This document shows, in pieces, positions 1 to 8,388 of a stretch of 43,921 nucleotides of DNA. The notes below the pieces were generated by a model. It was not told the DNA's origin and searched no databases. It saw only the letters and a list, made by a program, of their open reading frames with translations. The position numbers were made by a program, and so were the translations under genes. Location of the stretch: NCBI GenBank assembly GCA_947626395.1, contig CANQRU010000031.1, positions 1-43,921 of the forward strand. The letters run 5' to 3'. The first letter of the stretch is position 1; each line of letters starts with the position of its first letter. The stretch is from an uncultured Lachnospiraceae bacterium. Lineage in GTDB: Bacteria; Bacillota; Clostridia; Lachnospirales; Lachnospiraceae.

Positions 1-331
<331 letters not shown>

Positions 332-423
332 AGGGAGGCAGGCGGAAGCGGAAAGGGAAGCTGTTGGATGGAGGGGGAAGCCGTAAGGCGGATCCCGGAG
401 AGAGTTTTCAGTATGCGGTTTTG

Positions 424-441
424 AGGGTGCGTACCCTTTTT
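424..441 (+). terminator. Short hairpin with T-run between 23S rRNA and tRNA-Gly
   Basis: AGGGT (424-428) pairs with ACCCT (433-437) around a GCGT loop and is followed by a short T-run just before the tRNA. The stem is only 5 bp. It may be a weak terminator or an RNase processing site separating 23S from the tRNA rather than a true end of transcription. Confidence 0.3.
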
Positions 442-443
442 AA

Positions 444-515
444 GCGCGAGTGGCTCAGGGGTGGAGCACCACCTTGCCAAGGTGGGGGCCGCGGGTTCGA
501 ATCCCGTCTCGCGCT
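444..515 (+). tRNA. tRNA-Gly (anticodon GCC)
   Basis: Acceptor strands GCGCGAG (444-450) and CTCGCGC (508-514) pair completely. The anticodon arm is CCACC / GGTGG with loop TTGCCAA, giving anticodon GCC (Gly). The T arm contains the standard GGTTCGAATCC. CCA is not encoded; the sequence after the discriminator base is CTT. It lies about 110 bp after the 23S 3' end and is probably co-transcribed with the rRNA operon. Confidence 0.95.
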
Positions 516-622
516 CTTTATTTTTGCCCGGATTTGCAGGTTTTCCTGTGATTTCCGGGCTTTGATTACGTCAGTATTTTAGGGAAAAGCTGAGGACAGA
601 GTACGTTTCTCCCTGATTTAAC

Positions 623-660
623 AGAAGGGGCGCGGGAACTTGCTCCCCCGCGCTCCTTCT
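623..660. terminator. Bidirectional terminator hairpin
   Basis: A 14-bp arm at 623-636 pairs with 647-660 (one G-T wobble) around a 10-base loop; the arm ends are AGAAGG and CCTTCT. It sits between the rRNA/tRNA unit (plus) and the convergent secreted-protein gene (minus), so it plausibly ends both transcripts. Confidence 0.75.
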
Positions 661-700
661 TTGGAAAACATCCTGCATTTCCGGTTCATACGGCCTGGTA

Positions 701-1318
701 TCAGTCGGACACTTTTACGAATGCTACCATTTGTCCGGTGGTAAGATCTGTGAATATGAGTGAGTTCCCATTAAACACAAAACGGGACCATTGATCTTCA
801 AATACGCCGTTTCCGACATAGGGAGGAAGATCGCCCTTCAGGAAGAAGTCCACTTCTCCGTAATAGAAACCGTTATATAATTCAATGAGGGCCGTTGCCG
901 GATAACCATTATAGTTTCCCTTGTAGGTTCCTGTTACATCCGGTATGGCCTGATCGGAAGATGTGTTTTCAGGTGCGGTCTCCGTCTGTGTCTGGGGCTG
1001 CGTTGTCTGGGGCTGCACGGCCTGGGTCTGTACTACCCCATTTACGACCCACGCGCCGTCCGCGTTCACTGTATAGCCGTCCGGCGTAGTGGTATTTACA
1101 TACAAATAACCGTTTGCGTCAAAGTCATAGCATTCTGCTGTTCCGTCTCCGTTGCCGTCGATCCATTGCCATTCGCTGGCATACCAGGTAGTACCCGCGT
1201 CGTTGGTGGCGTACCACCAGCCGGTGTCGTTCTTCTGCCAGCCTGCCGCATAAGCAGGAACGCTGACAGCGACGCTTGTTAACAGGAAGGCTGCTGCAAA
1301 TAAAAGATTCTTTTTCAT
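701..1318 (-). CDS. Secreted protein with choline-binding-like (cell wall binding) repeats
   Basis: 205 residues. Residues 1-24 form a classical Sec signal peptide (KK, hydrophobic core, AYA cleavage site), so the protein is exported. The segment after it has the GW...TGWWY / DANGYLYVN / NADGAWVVNG pattern typical of the aromatic, Gly-rich repeats that bind cell-wall choline or related polymers. A Q/T-rich linker (about 98-120) leads to a C-terminal domain of about 80 residues that I do not recognise. The start is supported by AAGGAG nine bases upstream and by a promoter at 1370-1399. Monocistronic. It probably attaches non-covalently to the envelope; the ligand is unknown. Confidence 0.8.
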   Translation of the reverse strand: MKKNLLFAAAFLLTSVAVSVPAYAAGWQKNDTGWWYATNDAGTTWYASEWQWIDGNGDGTAECYDFDANGYLYVNTTTPDGYTVNADGAWVVNGVVQTQAVQPQTTQPQTQTETAPENTSSDQAIPDVTGTYKGNYNGYPATALIELYNGFYYGEVDFFLKGDLPPYVGNGVFEDQWSRFVFNGNSLIFTDLTTGQMVAFVKVSD

Positions 1319-1369
1319 TGTTACACACTCCTTATATTGGATTTGGCCGCTTTATACACGACTTATTAT

Positions 1370-1399
1370 ATAATAACTCTCTATATAGTCATTTGTCAA
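1370..1399 (-). promoter_or_regulatory. Sigma-70-type promoter of the secreted protein gene
   Basis: On the minus strand TTGACA (1394-1399) is followed after 18 bp by TATTAT (1370-1375), about 50 bp upstream of the ATG at 1318. The surroundings are very AT-rich. Confidence 0.6.
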
Positions 1400-1648
1400 A
1401 TAAATATAAATTAACGTCCATAAGGTTACAGGATGGTGCGTTACATAACGGCGCAGTTCAGGACAAAAATGCCGAGAGGCAGGCGCTGGAAATAGCATCA
1501 GTTGCTTCAAAAGAAGTAGCAAGTCCGACGACAGGTGAAAGGTTCTGAAAAAATGGGCGAAATATAGGACAATTATTCAAATAATTGCAGACAATTTATT
1601 CAAAATAAAAGAAGATACAAAAATCTCAAAAAATTTTCGAAAAAAGTG

Positions 1649-1677
1649 TTGACAAATATATGGATATCTGGTATAGT
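1649..1677 (+). promoter_or_regulatory. Near-perfect sigma-70 promoter driving the 1684-2163 RNA
   Basis: TTGACA at 1649-1654, a 17-bp spacer, and TATAGT at 1672-1677, in an AT-rich context. It points into a region with no sizeable ORF. Confidence 0.75.
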
Positions 1678-1829
1678 AAAACCATCAAAAACAAAGACGC
1701 AAAAGAGAGACATAAAATCTAAGCAAAGGAGGTACGGTCCAAAGAACACGTAAGTTTCGTTCCATCTGTGGGATAGATGGAACACAGGATTTCCGATCTG
1801 TGACGAAGACCTCAAGGAGAATATCTAAG

Positions 1830-1913
1830 ATGGCTGCAGGATCACCGGTTCATGATATGACGAGAAAGTATGATGGATCAGAGAGATACCGATCGCAGGG
1901 ATTAGAGAGATAA
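1830..1913 (+). CDS. Possible 27-residue small ORF
   Basis: ATG at 1830 is preceded by CAAGGAG with a 10-base gap and opens a 27-codon frame ending in TAA. The peptide is charged (begins MAAGSPVHDM, ends RSQGLER) with no recognisable motif. Only the ribosome site and the upstream promoter argue for it; it may be chance within the RNA. Confidence 0.2.
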   Translation: MAAGSPVHDMTRKYDGSERYRSQGLER

Positions 1914-2140
1914 GAATAGAAGATGAAAAGAGGGGCGGCAGTCAGCAGAGAGGAGAAATTTATATAGATAAAATTAAAAAAGAGAGGTACGGTCCAATGG
2001 ATGCAATAGTTTAACGAGGGTATCGGCGAGAGAAAAGAAGCTGATACCCTCAATTCATGTTTCCGGCATGGTTTCTAAACGCGTGATACGCGGTCCGAAG
2101 GAACGACCGGGCTGGGATAGACGGGGGTAAGCGAATGGGG

Positions 2141-2163
2141 AAGCGCCGCAGAGGCGTTTTTTT
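2141..2163 (+). terminator. Intrinsic terminator before the lipid operon
   Basis: AAGCGCC (2141-2147) pairs with GGCGTTT (2153-2159, one G-T wobble) around GCAGA and runs into a 7-base T-tract at 2157-2163. It ends the 1684-2163 transcript and insulates the next operon. Confidence 0.7.
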
Positions 2164-2189
2164 ATGTTTTCTGATGGATGCTTTCCTGC

Positions 2190-2218
2190 TTGTATAAAAT
2201 CCGGATGGATAGTATAAT
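2190..2218 (+). promoter_or_regulatory. Promoter of the lipid operon
   Basis: TTGTAT (2190-2195), a 17-bp spacer and a perfect TATAAT (2213-2218), 45 bp before the first start codon at 2264. I see no other strong promoter before 9455, so it probably serves all seven genes. Confidence 0.65.
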
Positions 2219-2263
2219 GAAAAAAGAACTGCCGGGCGGAAGACGGGGGGAGCAGACGGAAAG

Positions 2264-2617
2264 ATGAAGAACAGAACATTTCTCCAGAGTGTCATGTGCG
2301 CGGTGAGAGGATTGGTCTACGCGCTGCGCACGGAGAAGAATTACAGGTATTATCTGGTGATCGCGCTGATTTTTGCGGCGGTAAACGTAGCTGTTGGTGT
2401 GGATGCGGTCTGCTATGTCTTCCAGGCGGTAACAGCCATGGGAGTCTTTTCTGCGGAATGTGTGAATACGGCGATGGAGCATCTGTGCGACCGGACGACG
2501 ACGCGGGAGGATGAGGAGATCCGTCTGGTGAAGGACATTGCCGCGGGAGCGGTGCTTTGCTGGGGGATCGCGTTTTTTGCGGCAGAAGGATTCTATATCG
2601 TGAAGGCGCTGCTGTAG
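2264..2617 (+). CDS. dgkA: DgkA-type integral membrane lipid kinase (diacylglycerol/undecaprenol kinase)
   Basis: 117 residues, the normal size for this family. Three hydrophobic helices are visible, with the family signature AECVNTAMEHLCD (residues 64-76; catalytic-type Glu65, Asn68, Glu72) and the trailing KDIAAGAVL. These trimeric membrane enzymes phosphorylate a lipid alcohol with ATP; in Gram-positive bacteria the usual substrate is undecaprenol rather than diacylglycerol. First gene of the operon, with a purine-rich ribosome site. In this setting it could supply a phosphorylated lipid to the cytidylyltransferase encoded 23 bp downstream; that link is inference. Confidence 0.88.
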   Translation: MKNRTFLQSVMCAVRGLVYALRTEKNYRYYLVIALIFAAVNVAVGVDAVCYVFQAVTAMGVFSAECVNTAMEHLCDRTTTREDEEIRLVKDIAAGAVLCWGIAFFAAEGFYIVKALL

Positions 2618-2640
2618 GGAAACGCGGGCAGGAGGGAGAA

Positions 2641-3237
2641 ATGGAACTATCGGGGCTTCGGATCGCGGATATGTACATAACGGCGATGCCGGTGATCCTG
2701 TCGGGAATCCTGAATATGGTATTTACGAAGACCGGCTTTTACCGGAGACACAGGACGCCGATCGATGGGGGAAGATGCCTTTCGGACGGCAGGCGGGTCT
2801 TCGGGGACAATAAGACATGGGCCGGTTTTCTTTCCATGACGGTCCTGTGCACGGCGGTACAGGTGTTGTGGGGGATGTTTCTGAAGATGGTTCATGCGGA
2901 TCCGCACAATGAACTATATTCTGTTTATCCGAACAGCGCCGCCTATAATGCTGTGATCGGGTTTCTGTCAGGCGCTGTCTATATGATTTTCGAGCTCCCT
3001 AACAGTTTTATCAAGCGCCGGCTGGATATCGAGCCGGGGAAGACGAAGCGGTCCATGCTGGGAGCGTGTTTTTTCGTCATTGACCAGATCGATTCGCTGA
3101 TCGGCGTTATGGCGGTGATCTATGTGTTTGCGGATATTTCATTCGGAAGATATCTGGGGTATGTGGCGCTGGGGGGACTTACCCATATCGCCGTTAACCT
3201 GGTTCTGTATAAGCTCAGAATACGGAGGAATGTGTAA
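2641..3237 (+). CDS. CDP-archaeol synthase-like membrane cytidylyltransferase (CarS family)
   Basis: 198 residues from the ATG at 2641, chosen because AGGAGGG stands 4-10 bases upstream; an earlier in-frame ATG at 2557 lies inside the previous gene. Residues 40-60 carry PIDGG...SDGRRVFGDNKTW, the signature of the CarS family, which transfers CMP from CTP to a phosphorylated lipid (in archaea the unsaturated archaetidic acid; bacterial members are poorly characterised). Several membrane segments follow, plus a DQIDSLIG motif near residue 155, also typical of cytidylyltransferases. Stop TAA abuts the next ATG. The product would be the CDP-activated lipid used by the next enzyme. Confidence 0.82.
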   Translation: MELSGLRIADMYITAMPVILSGILNMVFTKTGFYRRHRTPIDGGRCLSDGRRVFGDNKTWAGFLSMTVLCTAVQVLWGMFLKMVHADPHNELYSVYPNSAAYNAVIGFLSGAVYMIFELPNSFIKRRLDIEPGKTKRSMLGACFFVIDQIDSLIGVMAVIYVFADISFGRYLGYVALGGLTHIAVNLVLYKLRIRRNV

Positions 3238-3861
3238 ATGAAAGGCAAACTGATCGGGTGCTTGAATCGTTCGGTGCTCCTGACTTATGTGGGCGTGGCC
3301 TGGGCGCTTGGAGGGATCTGGCAGCTGCTTCTGATCTCGGATACGGAGTCGGTCAATCGGGTGGATGCAGCGGTGATCTGTCTGATCGCGGCGGGAATCT
3401 GTGATCTGTTTGACGGTGTGATCGCGAGACGGTGCAGGAGGAATGAGACGCAGAAGAAATTCGGCGTTCAGATCGATTCTCTGGCGGACGTGGTGTCATT
3501 TCTGATTTTCCCGGCGGCGCTTCTGTGCGCGGTCTGCCGGAACCGCGCGGGTATTGCGTACCCGGTTGCGGCGTTTTATGTACTCAGCGGGATCAACCGG
3601 CTGGCCTGGTTCAATATCCATGCGGAGACATTTGAAAATGTGTTCCGTGGGCTGCCGGTAACTTACGCGGCGCTGATCATTCCGGTTTTTTATGTGTTTT
3701 TCAGCGGAAATTATGCCGTTATGCGTATGGCGCTGCCGGTGCTGTACGCGGCGCTGGGAATATTGTTCAGCCTGAATATCCGGATCCCGAAGCCGAAGGC
3801 GGCGCTGTATCCGGTGTTCGCGGTGATCGCGGCGGTGCTTGTGATCCTGATCCTGTTCTGA
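3238..3861 (+). CDS. pssA: CDP-alcohol phosphatidyltransferase, phosphatidylserine synthase-like
   Basis: 207 residues with about six membrane segments. The CDP-alcohol phosphatidyltransferase motif lies at residues 56-84: Asp56, Asp59-Gly60, Ala63-Arg64, Gly76, Asp80 and Asp84, all metal/CDP-binding positions present. Because a decarboxylase follows directly, serine is the likely acceptor, giving phosphatidylserine or its archaetidyl-type equivalent. The ATG follows the previous stop with no gap, indicating translational coupling. The lipid tail cannot be told from sequence. Confidence 0.85.
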   Translation: MKGKLIGCLNRSVLLTYVGVAWALGGIWQLLLISDTESVNRVDAAVICLIAAGICDLFDGVIARRCRRNETQKKFGVQIDSLADVVSFLIFPAALLCAVCRNRAGIAYPVAAFYVLSGINRLAWFNIHAETFENVFRGLPVTYAALIIPVFYVFFSGNYAVMRMALPVLYAALGILFSLNIRIPKPKAALYPVFAVIAAVLVILILF

Positions 3862-3957
3862 GGGGACGGCCGGGTGCCGCCGGAAAGAAAATGATACGGC
3901 TCGGCGCGGGCGGTTTACAGCGCTGGCTGGTGCGGGACAGCGGGAGGAAAACGGGTT

Positions 3958-4932
3958 ATGGAGGTATATAACAGAAAGACCGGCCGGATGGAGACGGAGG
4001 AGGAATACGGAGAGGGAATGCTCCGCTTCCTTTATACAACGGTACCGGGAAGGGTTCTGCTGAAACTTGTCGCGGCGCGGCCGTATTTCAGCCGGCTGCG
4101 GGCGCTGTACCAGAAGAGCCCGGCAAGCAGAAAGGACATCGGGCCGTTTATCGAGAAATATCATGTGGACATGAGCGGATATGAAGGAGAGTATGCCTGC
4201 TTCAATGATTTCTTTATCCGGAAGAAGGCGGCCGGGGCCGCAGCAGGCGGAACCGGCGGCACGCGCGCAGACGGCCGCTATGTGATCCCGGCAGTTGCGG
4301 ATTCGAAGCTGACGGTGTACCGGATCAGCGACGATCTTCGGATCAGCGTGAAGCACAGCGAGTATACGCTGGAGGAACTTCTTGCGCCTGAAGCAGGGTG
4401 GGGCTGTCCGGGCGGACGGTCCGCAAAGCGGGGAGGAAAGCTGAGGCGTGCGGAGGCGCCGGCGGAACGGAGAGAAAAGCTGAGGCTTGAGACGTTTCGC
4501 GGCGGTTACTGCCTGGTGTTCCGCTTATCGGTGTCGGACTGCCACCGCTACCATTTCATTGACGACGGCGCGTACCGGCTGCGGTACCGGATCCGGGGCC
4601 TTCTGCATACGGTCCGGCCGATCGCGGCGGAGTACCGGGTCTACAGCCGTAATCAGCGGGAAGTCTCCGTCCTGCAGACAGAGCATCTGGGAAGGGTGAT
4701 CCAGGTGGAGGTAGGCGCCCTTCTGACGGGCGGTATCCGCAATCATAATGTGAAGACATTTTCACGGATGGAGGAAAAGGGGTATTTTGAATTCGGCGGA
4801 TCCACGATCATCGTGCTTCTGCGGGATAACGCGGTTATTGACGCGGATATCCTGCGCTGTGGCGGAATGCAGACGGAGGTGAAGGTGGAGGCTGGGGAAA
4901 GGATCGGTGAGTGGCGTGCTGGCGGCGATTAA
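3958..4932 (+). CDS. psd: Phosphatidylserine decarboxylase proenzyme
   Basis: 324 residues. The N-terminal family region includes the FNDFFIRK motif (about 82-89), and HRYHFIDDG (about 199-207) is the conserved His-rich block. The FGGST self-cleavage site puts Ser282 as the future pyruvoyl group, leaving a short alpha chain of about 43 residues. It converts phosphatidylserine to phosphatidylethanolamine at the membrane. Unusual: a Gly/Ala/Arg-rich insert at about 90-106 and another at about 144-181 interrupt otherwise conserved sequence. The 3' end overlaps the next gene by 26 bp. The 96 bp before the start hold no clear promoter. Confidence 0.92.
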   Translation: MEVYNRKTGRMETEEEYGEGMLRFLYTTVPGRVLLKLVAARPYFSRLRALYQKSPASRKDIGPFIEKYHVDMSGYEGEYACFNDFFIRKKAAGAAAGGTGGTRADGRYVIPAVADSKLTVYRISDDLRISVKHSEYTLEELLAPEAGWGCPGGRSAKRGGKLRRAEAPAERREKLRLETFRGGYCLVFRLSVSDCHRYHFIDDGAYRLRYRIRGLLHTVRPIAAEYRVYSRNQREVSVLQTEHLGRVIQVEVGALLTGGIRNHNVKTFSRMEEKGYFEFGGSTIIVLLRDNAVIDADILRCGGMQTEVKVEAGERIGEWRAGGD

Positions 4933-5824
4933 AAGGCTGAATATCTATTTTAAGGAAATGTATCCGATCGTGCCGAGATTATTTCTGGGGGCGCTGATTT
5001 TTCTGGAGATCCATTTTATCGTACTTTTAAATCACGGCGTGACGCAGTTCCGGCTGGGCGTCCAGGAAGTGGTCTGCGCGTTTACCGTGTTCAGCTTCCT
5101 GTGCTGGCTGCGGATCGCGGACGATTTCAAGGATTATGAGCTGGACTGCCGGCTGTTCGCGGATCGGCCGCTGCCGTCGGGCCGGGTGAAGAAAAAGGAT
5201 CTGGCGGTGTTCGTCAGCATTCTGATCGTTGTTACGCTGATCCTTAATTTCATTTTCATGAATAATTTTCTGTTCTGCCTGTTTCTGTATACCTACGGGT
5301 CGCTCATGGCGGTGTGGTTCTTCCAGAAGCACAAGATCCAGTCGTCGCTTCCGAAGGCGCTGGTGACCCATAATCCGGTGCAGATGATCCTGAATATCTA
5401 TATCATTTCCTTCACGGTCATCAAATATCAGATCCCGGCGGTGGATCTGACCAATGTGATGGCGGCGTTCACGCTGTATTTTCCGGCGCTGATCTGGGAG
5501 GTGTCGCGGAAGATCCGGGCGCCGCGGGATGAGACGGAATATGTGACGTATTCGAAGCTGTTCGGATACCGGAAGGCGACGGATTTTGTGCTGTTCGTGA
5601 CCTGGCTTGACATTATGACGAATTTCATTCTGGTATGGAATCTGAATAAGCTGTCGGTGGCGGCGCTGCTGGTCAACGTCCTTTGGATGAGCTGGAAATT
5701 CATTGAATTCAAAAAGGATCCGACGCGGTTTAGGATCGTGGATAAGGTCGAGCGGTATACATATATCCAGGAGTCGCTGATGATCCTGACGGTCGTGGCG
5801 TTCCTGATCTTCGGAAAGATCTGA
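4907..5824 (+). CDS. UbiA-family prenyltransferase
   Basis: 305 residues, polytopic (about eight to nine membrane segments). The first Asp-rich motif ADDFKDYELD supplies Asp72, Asp73, Asp76 and Asp80, followed by RPLPSGRV at 87-94, the standard UbiA signature for Mg-prenyl-diphosphate binding. A second conserved block (SRKIRAPRDE...YSKLFG) is near residues 200-220. The GTG start at 4907 has GGGGAAAGGA upstream and lies inside psd. Family members attach prenyl chains to aromatic or polar acceptors, including the second ether-linked chain in archaeal lipids. Its acceptor is unknown; a lipid substrate fits the operon. Confidence 0.8.
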   Translation: MSGVLAAIKRLNIYFKEMYPIVPRLFLGALIFLEIHFIVLLNHGVTQFRLGVQEVVCAFTVFSFLCWLRIADDFKDYELDCRLFADRPLPSGRVKKKDLAVFVSILIVVTLILNFIFMNNFLFCLFLYTYGSLMAVWFFQKHKIQSSLPKALVTHNPVQMILNIYIISFTVIKYQIPAVDLTNVMAAFTLYFPALIWEVSRKIRAPRDETEYVTYSKLFGYRKATDFVLFVTWLDIMTNFILVWNLNKLSVAALLVNVLWMSWKFIEFKKDPTRFRIVDKVERYTYIQESLMILTVVAFLIFGKI

Positions 5825-5831
5825 AATCAGT

Positions 5832-5909
5832 GCGGCGCCGCATAGAGAAGACGAAATGCGCGGCGCCGCGGACGGAGAGAATATAATGCCGCAGAACTTG
5901 CGGCGCCGC
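5832..5909. repeat. Three copies of the palindrome GCGGCGCCGC
   Basis: The 10-bp palindrome occurs at 5832-5841, 5860-5869 and 5900-5909 in the 104-bp gap between the UbiA gene and the PEP-utilising enzyme gene. It is the only sizeable gap in the second half of the operon. The copies could pair with each other in RNA and affect stability or expression of the downstream part. Confidence 0.7.
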
Positions 5910-5928
5910 GGGATGAGGAGGTGAGACG

Positions 5929-8388
5929 GTGAAGGCGGAGAATCTGCGGCTCCTTAAGGAGCGGGGGTTCCGGGTCCCGGAATTTATTACGGTATATGAA
6001 GGCGGCAGGGCGGATCTGTCCTTCAGCGGCGCGCCCTTTTTCGCGGTGAGGTCGTCGTTTGTCTCAGAGGACGACGAGCGGACAGCGATGGCGGGGAGAT
6101 TCCTGACGTTACTGAACGTGGCGCGGGGGGATGTGGAGAACGCGGTACGAAAGGTGCGGGAGAGCTACAAAGAAGCGGAGAGGGAGAACCGGAACGCGGA
6201 CGAGGAAAGCAGCGGCGGAAGCGTACAAAGCGTGGACGGATGCAGCGGCGGCCGCGGGCAAAGTGTGGATGGCCGCAGGCCGGGTGTGGATGGATGCAGG
6301 CCGGGTGTGGACGGACGCAGCGGCGGCCGCAGGCCGGGCGCGTCTCCCGTGATCGTCCAGGAGATGGTGGATGCGGAGCTGTCCGGAGTCATGTTTACCG
6401 CGAATCCGTTGGGAATCCTGAATGAGACCGTGATCACCATCGGTTATGGTCCGGGAAGCGGCGTCGTGGAGGACAGGACGGAAACCGCTACGTATTTCTA
6501 TAATCAGGACGAGAAGACATTCTACCTGAAAGAGGAGCCGGCGGTCCCCGCCGGCAGCGGGCTTCTGCGGGAGCTGGCGGCGGAGGCTGAAAAGATCCGG
6601 GAGCTGTTCGGACGGGAAATGGATATCGAATTTGCCGTGAAGGAAGGAACGGTCTATTTTCTTCAGGCGCGGCCGGTCACGACGCTGCGGGGGGAGAAGG
6701 TGATCATCCTCGACAACAGCAATATTGTGGAGAGCTATCCGGGCGTGTCGCTGCCGGCGACGCAGGATTTTGTTCACGCGGTGTACCGGGACATCTTCCG
6801 AAGCTGCGTCAGACGGTTTACCGGAGACGAAAAGCTGACGGCGGAAATGGAGGATACATTCGTCCACATGGTAGCCTTCTATAACGGGGCTGTCTATTAT
6901 CAGATCACAAGCTGGTATGAGATCCTGCGGCTCTTGCCGTGCTCAGAACGGATCATCCGCGTCTGGCAGGATATGCTGGGGGTGAGAAACCGCGGGACAG
7001 GAGGCGGCGGTGAGAAAGCCGGCAGGAAACGCGCGGAAGCGGAGGGCAGCGGCGCAGAATCCGGCTGGAAACGCGCGGCCGGGGCGCATCTTCCGCGCAT
7101 CCTGCAAAAGACGCGGATCACGCTGTCTTTTGTCCATTACCTGGTCATGACGCCGCGGTACATGGAGCGGCTTAACCGGTATTTTGACAAAATCTATCCG
7201 CTGTTTCGGCGGAAGATCAGAGAGACAGGATCGGTGGAGGAGCTGGCGCGGCTGTTTGAACGGCTGGAACGCTCGATCACCGGAGTGTGGGACATTACAC
7301 TGATCAATGATATGTATACGTTTCTTTTTACGGCGCTGGCCGGGGGAAAGAAAAACCGGAGGCTGGCGGATATACGGAATATGGAGAGTATGAAGCCGGT
7401 AAACGCCAGGGCGCGCCTGAGGGAGCTTGCGGCGGAGTCCGGAACGGACAGCGGCGTGTATCTGCGGGCCGAGCGCGCCTACATTGAGGAGTTCGGCGAC
7501 CGGGTGCCCGGGGAGCTTAAGCTGGAGACGCGGACCTACCGGACAGATCCGGAGCTTTTGCGGGAGGAGATCTTAAGAGAACTCCGGGACGCGGGAAAGG
7601 GTATGCGAAATGGGCCGGAGCAGGCATCTCCCGCCGCGGATGATACGGTGCTTTCGGAGACCGGGGTGTTCCGGTTCCTGCCGCATCCGTTTCTGGGGGC
7701 CGCGAAGCGCGGCATCGCGAACCGGGAAAGGTCGCGTCTGAACCGCAGCCGTCTGTTCGGCCTCGCACGGGAGATCCTTTTGAAGATCGGCGGACTGCTG
7801 GCCGCGAACGGTCAGCTGAATGATCCGCGGGATGTATTCTGGCTGCATCTGGATGAGATCGATCCGGTTTCTGTTTACCGGCAGGTTGTGGCGGAGAGAA
7901 AGGAGCAGTATGGAAGCTGCGCGCGTCTGCTGCATCCGGGACGGCTGGTATTTGACGGTGAAATCACAGAAGAACAGCGGATCGGCTATGAGGGACAGTA
8001 CGGGGGAGTGACACGGCTTTCGGGAACCGGTACGTCGCCGGGGCGCGTCGTCGGGGAAGCGCTGGTGATCGCGGGAGAGACCCTGCCGGATCTTTGCGGA
8101 AAGCAGGAGCTGCAGGCCGCGGAGGGCAGGATCCTGGTGACCGTTTCCACCGATCCCGGCTGGGCGTTTCTTCTGGAACGGTGCGCCGGAATCATCGCGG
8201 AGCGGGGATCGCTTCTGAGCCATACGGCAATTATCAGCCGTGAACTGAAGAAGCCGGCGGTCGTCGGCGTGAAGGATGCGGTAAAGATGATCCGCACGGG
8301 AGATGTGGTGGAGCTGGACGCGGATCACGGTACCGTGCGGGTGCTGAAGAGGAGCGGCGCGGATGATGATCGGGGAGGGAACGCATGA
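5929..8388 (+). CDS. PEP synthase/rifampin phosphotransferase-like ATP-dependent phosphotransferase
   Basis: 819 residues. An ATP-grasp domain (1 to about 255, ending FLQARPVT) is followed by a helical middle domain (about 260-700) and a C-terminal swivelling His domain (about 700-815) with GSLLSHTAII, phospho-carrier His765. There is no PEP-binding TIM barrel, so the order matches rifampin phosphotransferases rather than true PEP synthase. The substrate is unknown; the lipid operon suggests a lipid head group or prenyl alcohol (inference). GTG start with GAGGAGG upstream; an in-frame TGA at 5914 forbids extension, so the N-terminus begins at the ATP-grasp Lys and lacks the usual 15-20 leading residues. 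Low-complexity inserts at about 88-138 and 350-387. Confidence 0.82.
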   Translation: MKAENLRLLKERGFRVPEFITVYEGGRADLSFSGAPFFAVRSSFVSEDDERTAMAGRFLTLLNVARGDVENAVRKVRESYKEAERENRNADEESSGGSVQSVDGCSGGRGQSVDGRRPGVDGCRPGVDGRSGGRRPGASPVIVQEMVDAELSGVMFTANPLGILNETVITIGYGPGSGVVEDRTETATYFYNQDEKTFYLKEEPAVPAGSGLLRELAAEAEKIRELFGREMDIEFAVKEGTVYFLQARPVTTLRGEKVIILDNSNIVESYPGVSLPATQDFVHAVYRDIFRSCVRRFTGDEKLTAEMEDTFVHMVAFYNGAVYYQITSWYEILRLLPCSERIIRVWQDMLGVRNRGTGGGGEKAGRKRAEAEGSGAESGWKRAAGAHLPRILQKTRITLSFVHYLVMTPRYMERLNRYFDKIYPLFRRKIRETGSVEELARLFERLERSITGVWDITLINDMYTFLFTALAGGKKNRRLADIRNMESMKPVNARARLRELAAESGTDSGVYLRAERAYIEEFGDRVPGELKLETRTYRTDPELLREEILRELRDAGKGMRNGPEQASPAADDTVLSETGVFRFLPHPFLGAAKRGIANRERSRLNRSRLFGLAREILLKIGGLLAANGQLNDPRDVFWLHLDEIDPVSVYRQVVAERKEQYGSCARLLHPGRLVFDGEITEEQRIGYEGQYGGVTRLSGTGTSPGRVVGEALVIAGETLPDLCGKQELQAAEGRILVTVSTDPGWAFLLERCAGIIAERGSLLSHTAIISRELKKPAVVGVKDAVKMIRTGDVVELDADHGTVRVLKRSGADDDRGGNA
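6211..6342 (+). repeat. Coding minisatellite in the ATP-grasp domain
   Basis: Imperfect units built on GTGGATGG and GCAGGCCGGG (four VDG units, with RRPG and SGGR between) are repeated inside the ATP-grasp domain, encoding a Gly/Arg/Val/Asp-rich loop at about residues 95-138. The reading frame is kept throughout, so the insert is probably tolerated in a surface loop. Confidence 0.75.

Larger units (their letters stand above)
1684..2163 (+). ncRNA. Candidate structured RNA or leader of unknown function
   Basis: This roughly 480-nt stretch between a consensus promoter and a T-run terminator has no ORF above 30 codons. It contains a perfect 9-bp hairpin (1759-1767 with 1775-1783), an adjoining 5-bp hairpin (CACAG 1783-1787, CTGTG 1798-1802) and a 9-bp hairpin (GAGGGTATC 2016-2024, GATACCCTC 2043-2051). 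The 14-mer GAGGTACGGTCCAA occurs twice (1729-1742 and 1984-1997). It resembles a ribosome site but leads only to tiny frames (27 codons at 1830; MDAIV at 1997). I recognise no known RNA family. It could be a small RNA, a leader-peptide array, or a decayed gene. Confidence 0.45.

Noticed and set aside
3891-3971. 26-codon frame (MIRLGAGGLQ...) overlapping the psd start
   Set aside because: No ribosome site and in a GC-rich context where such frames are common; psd starts inside it.
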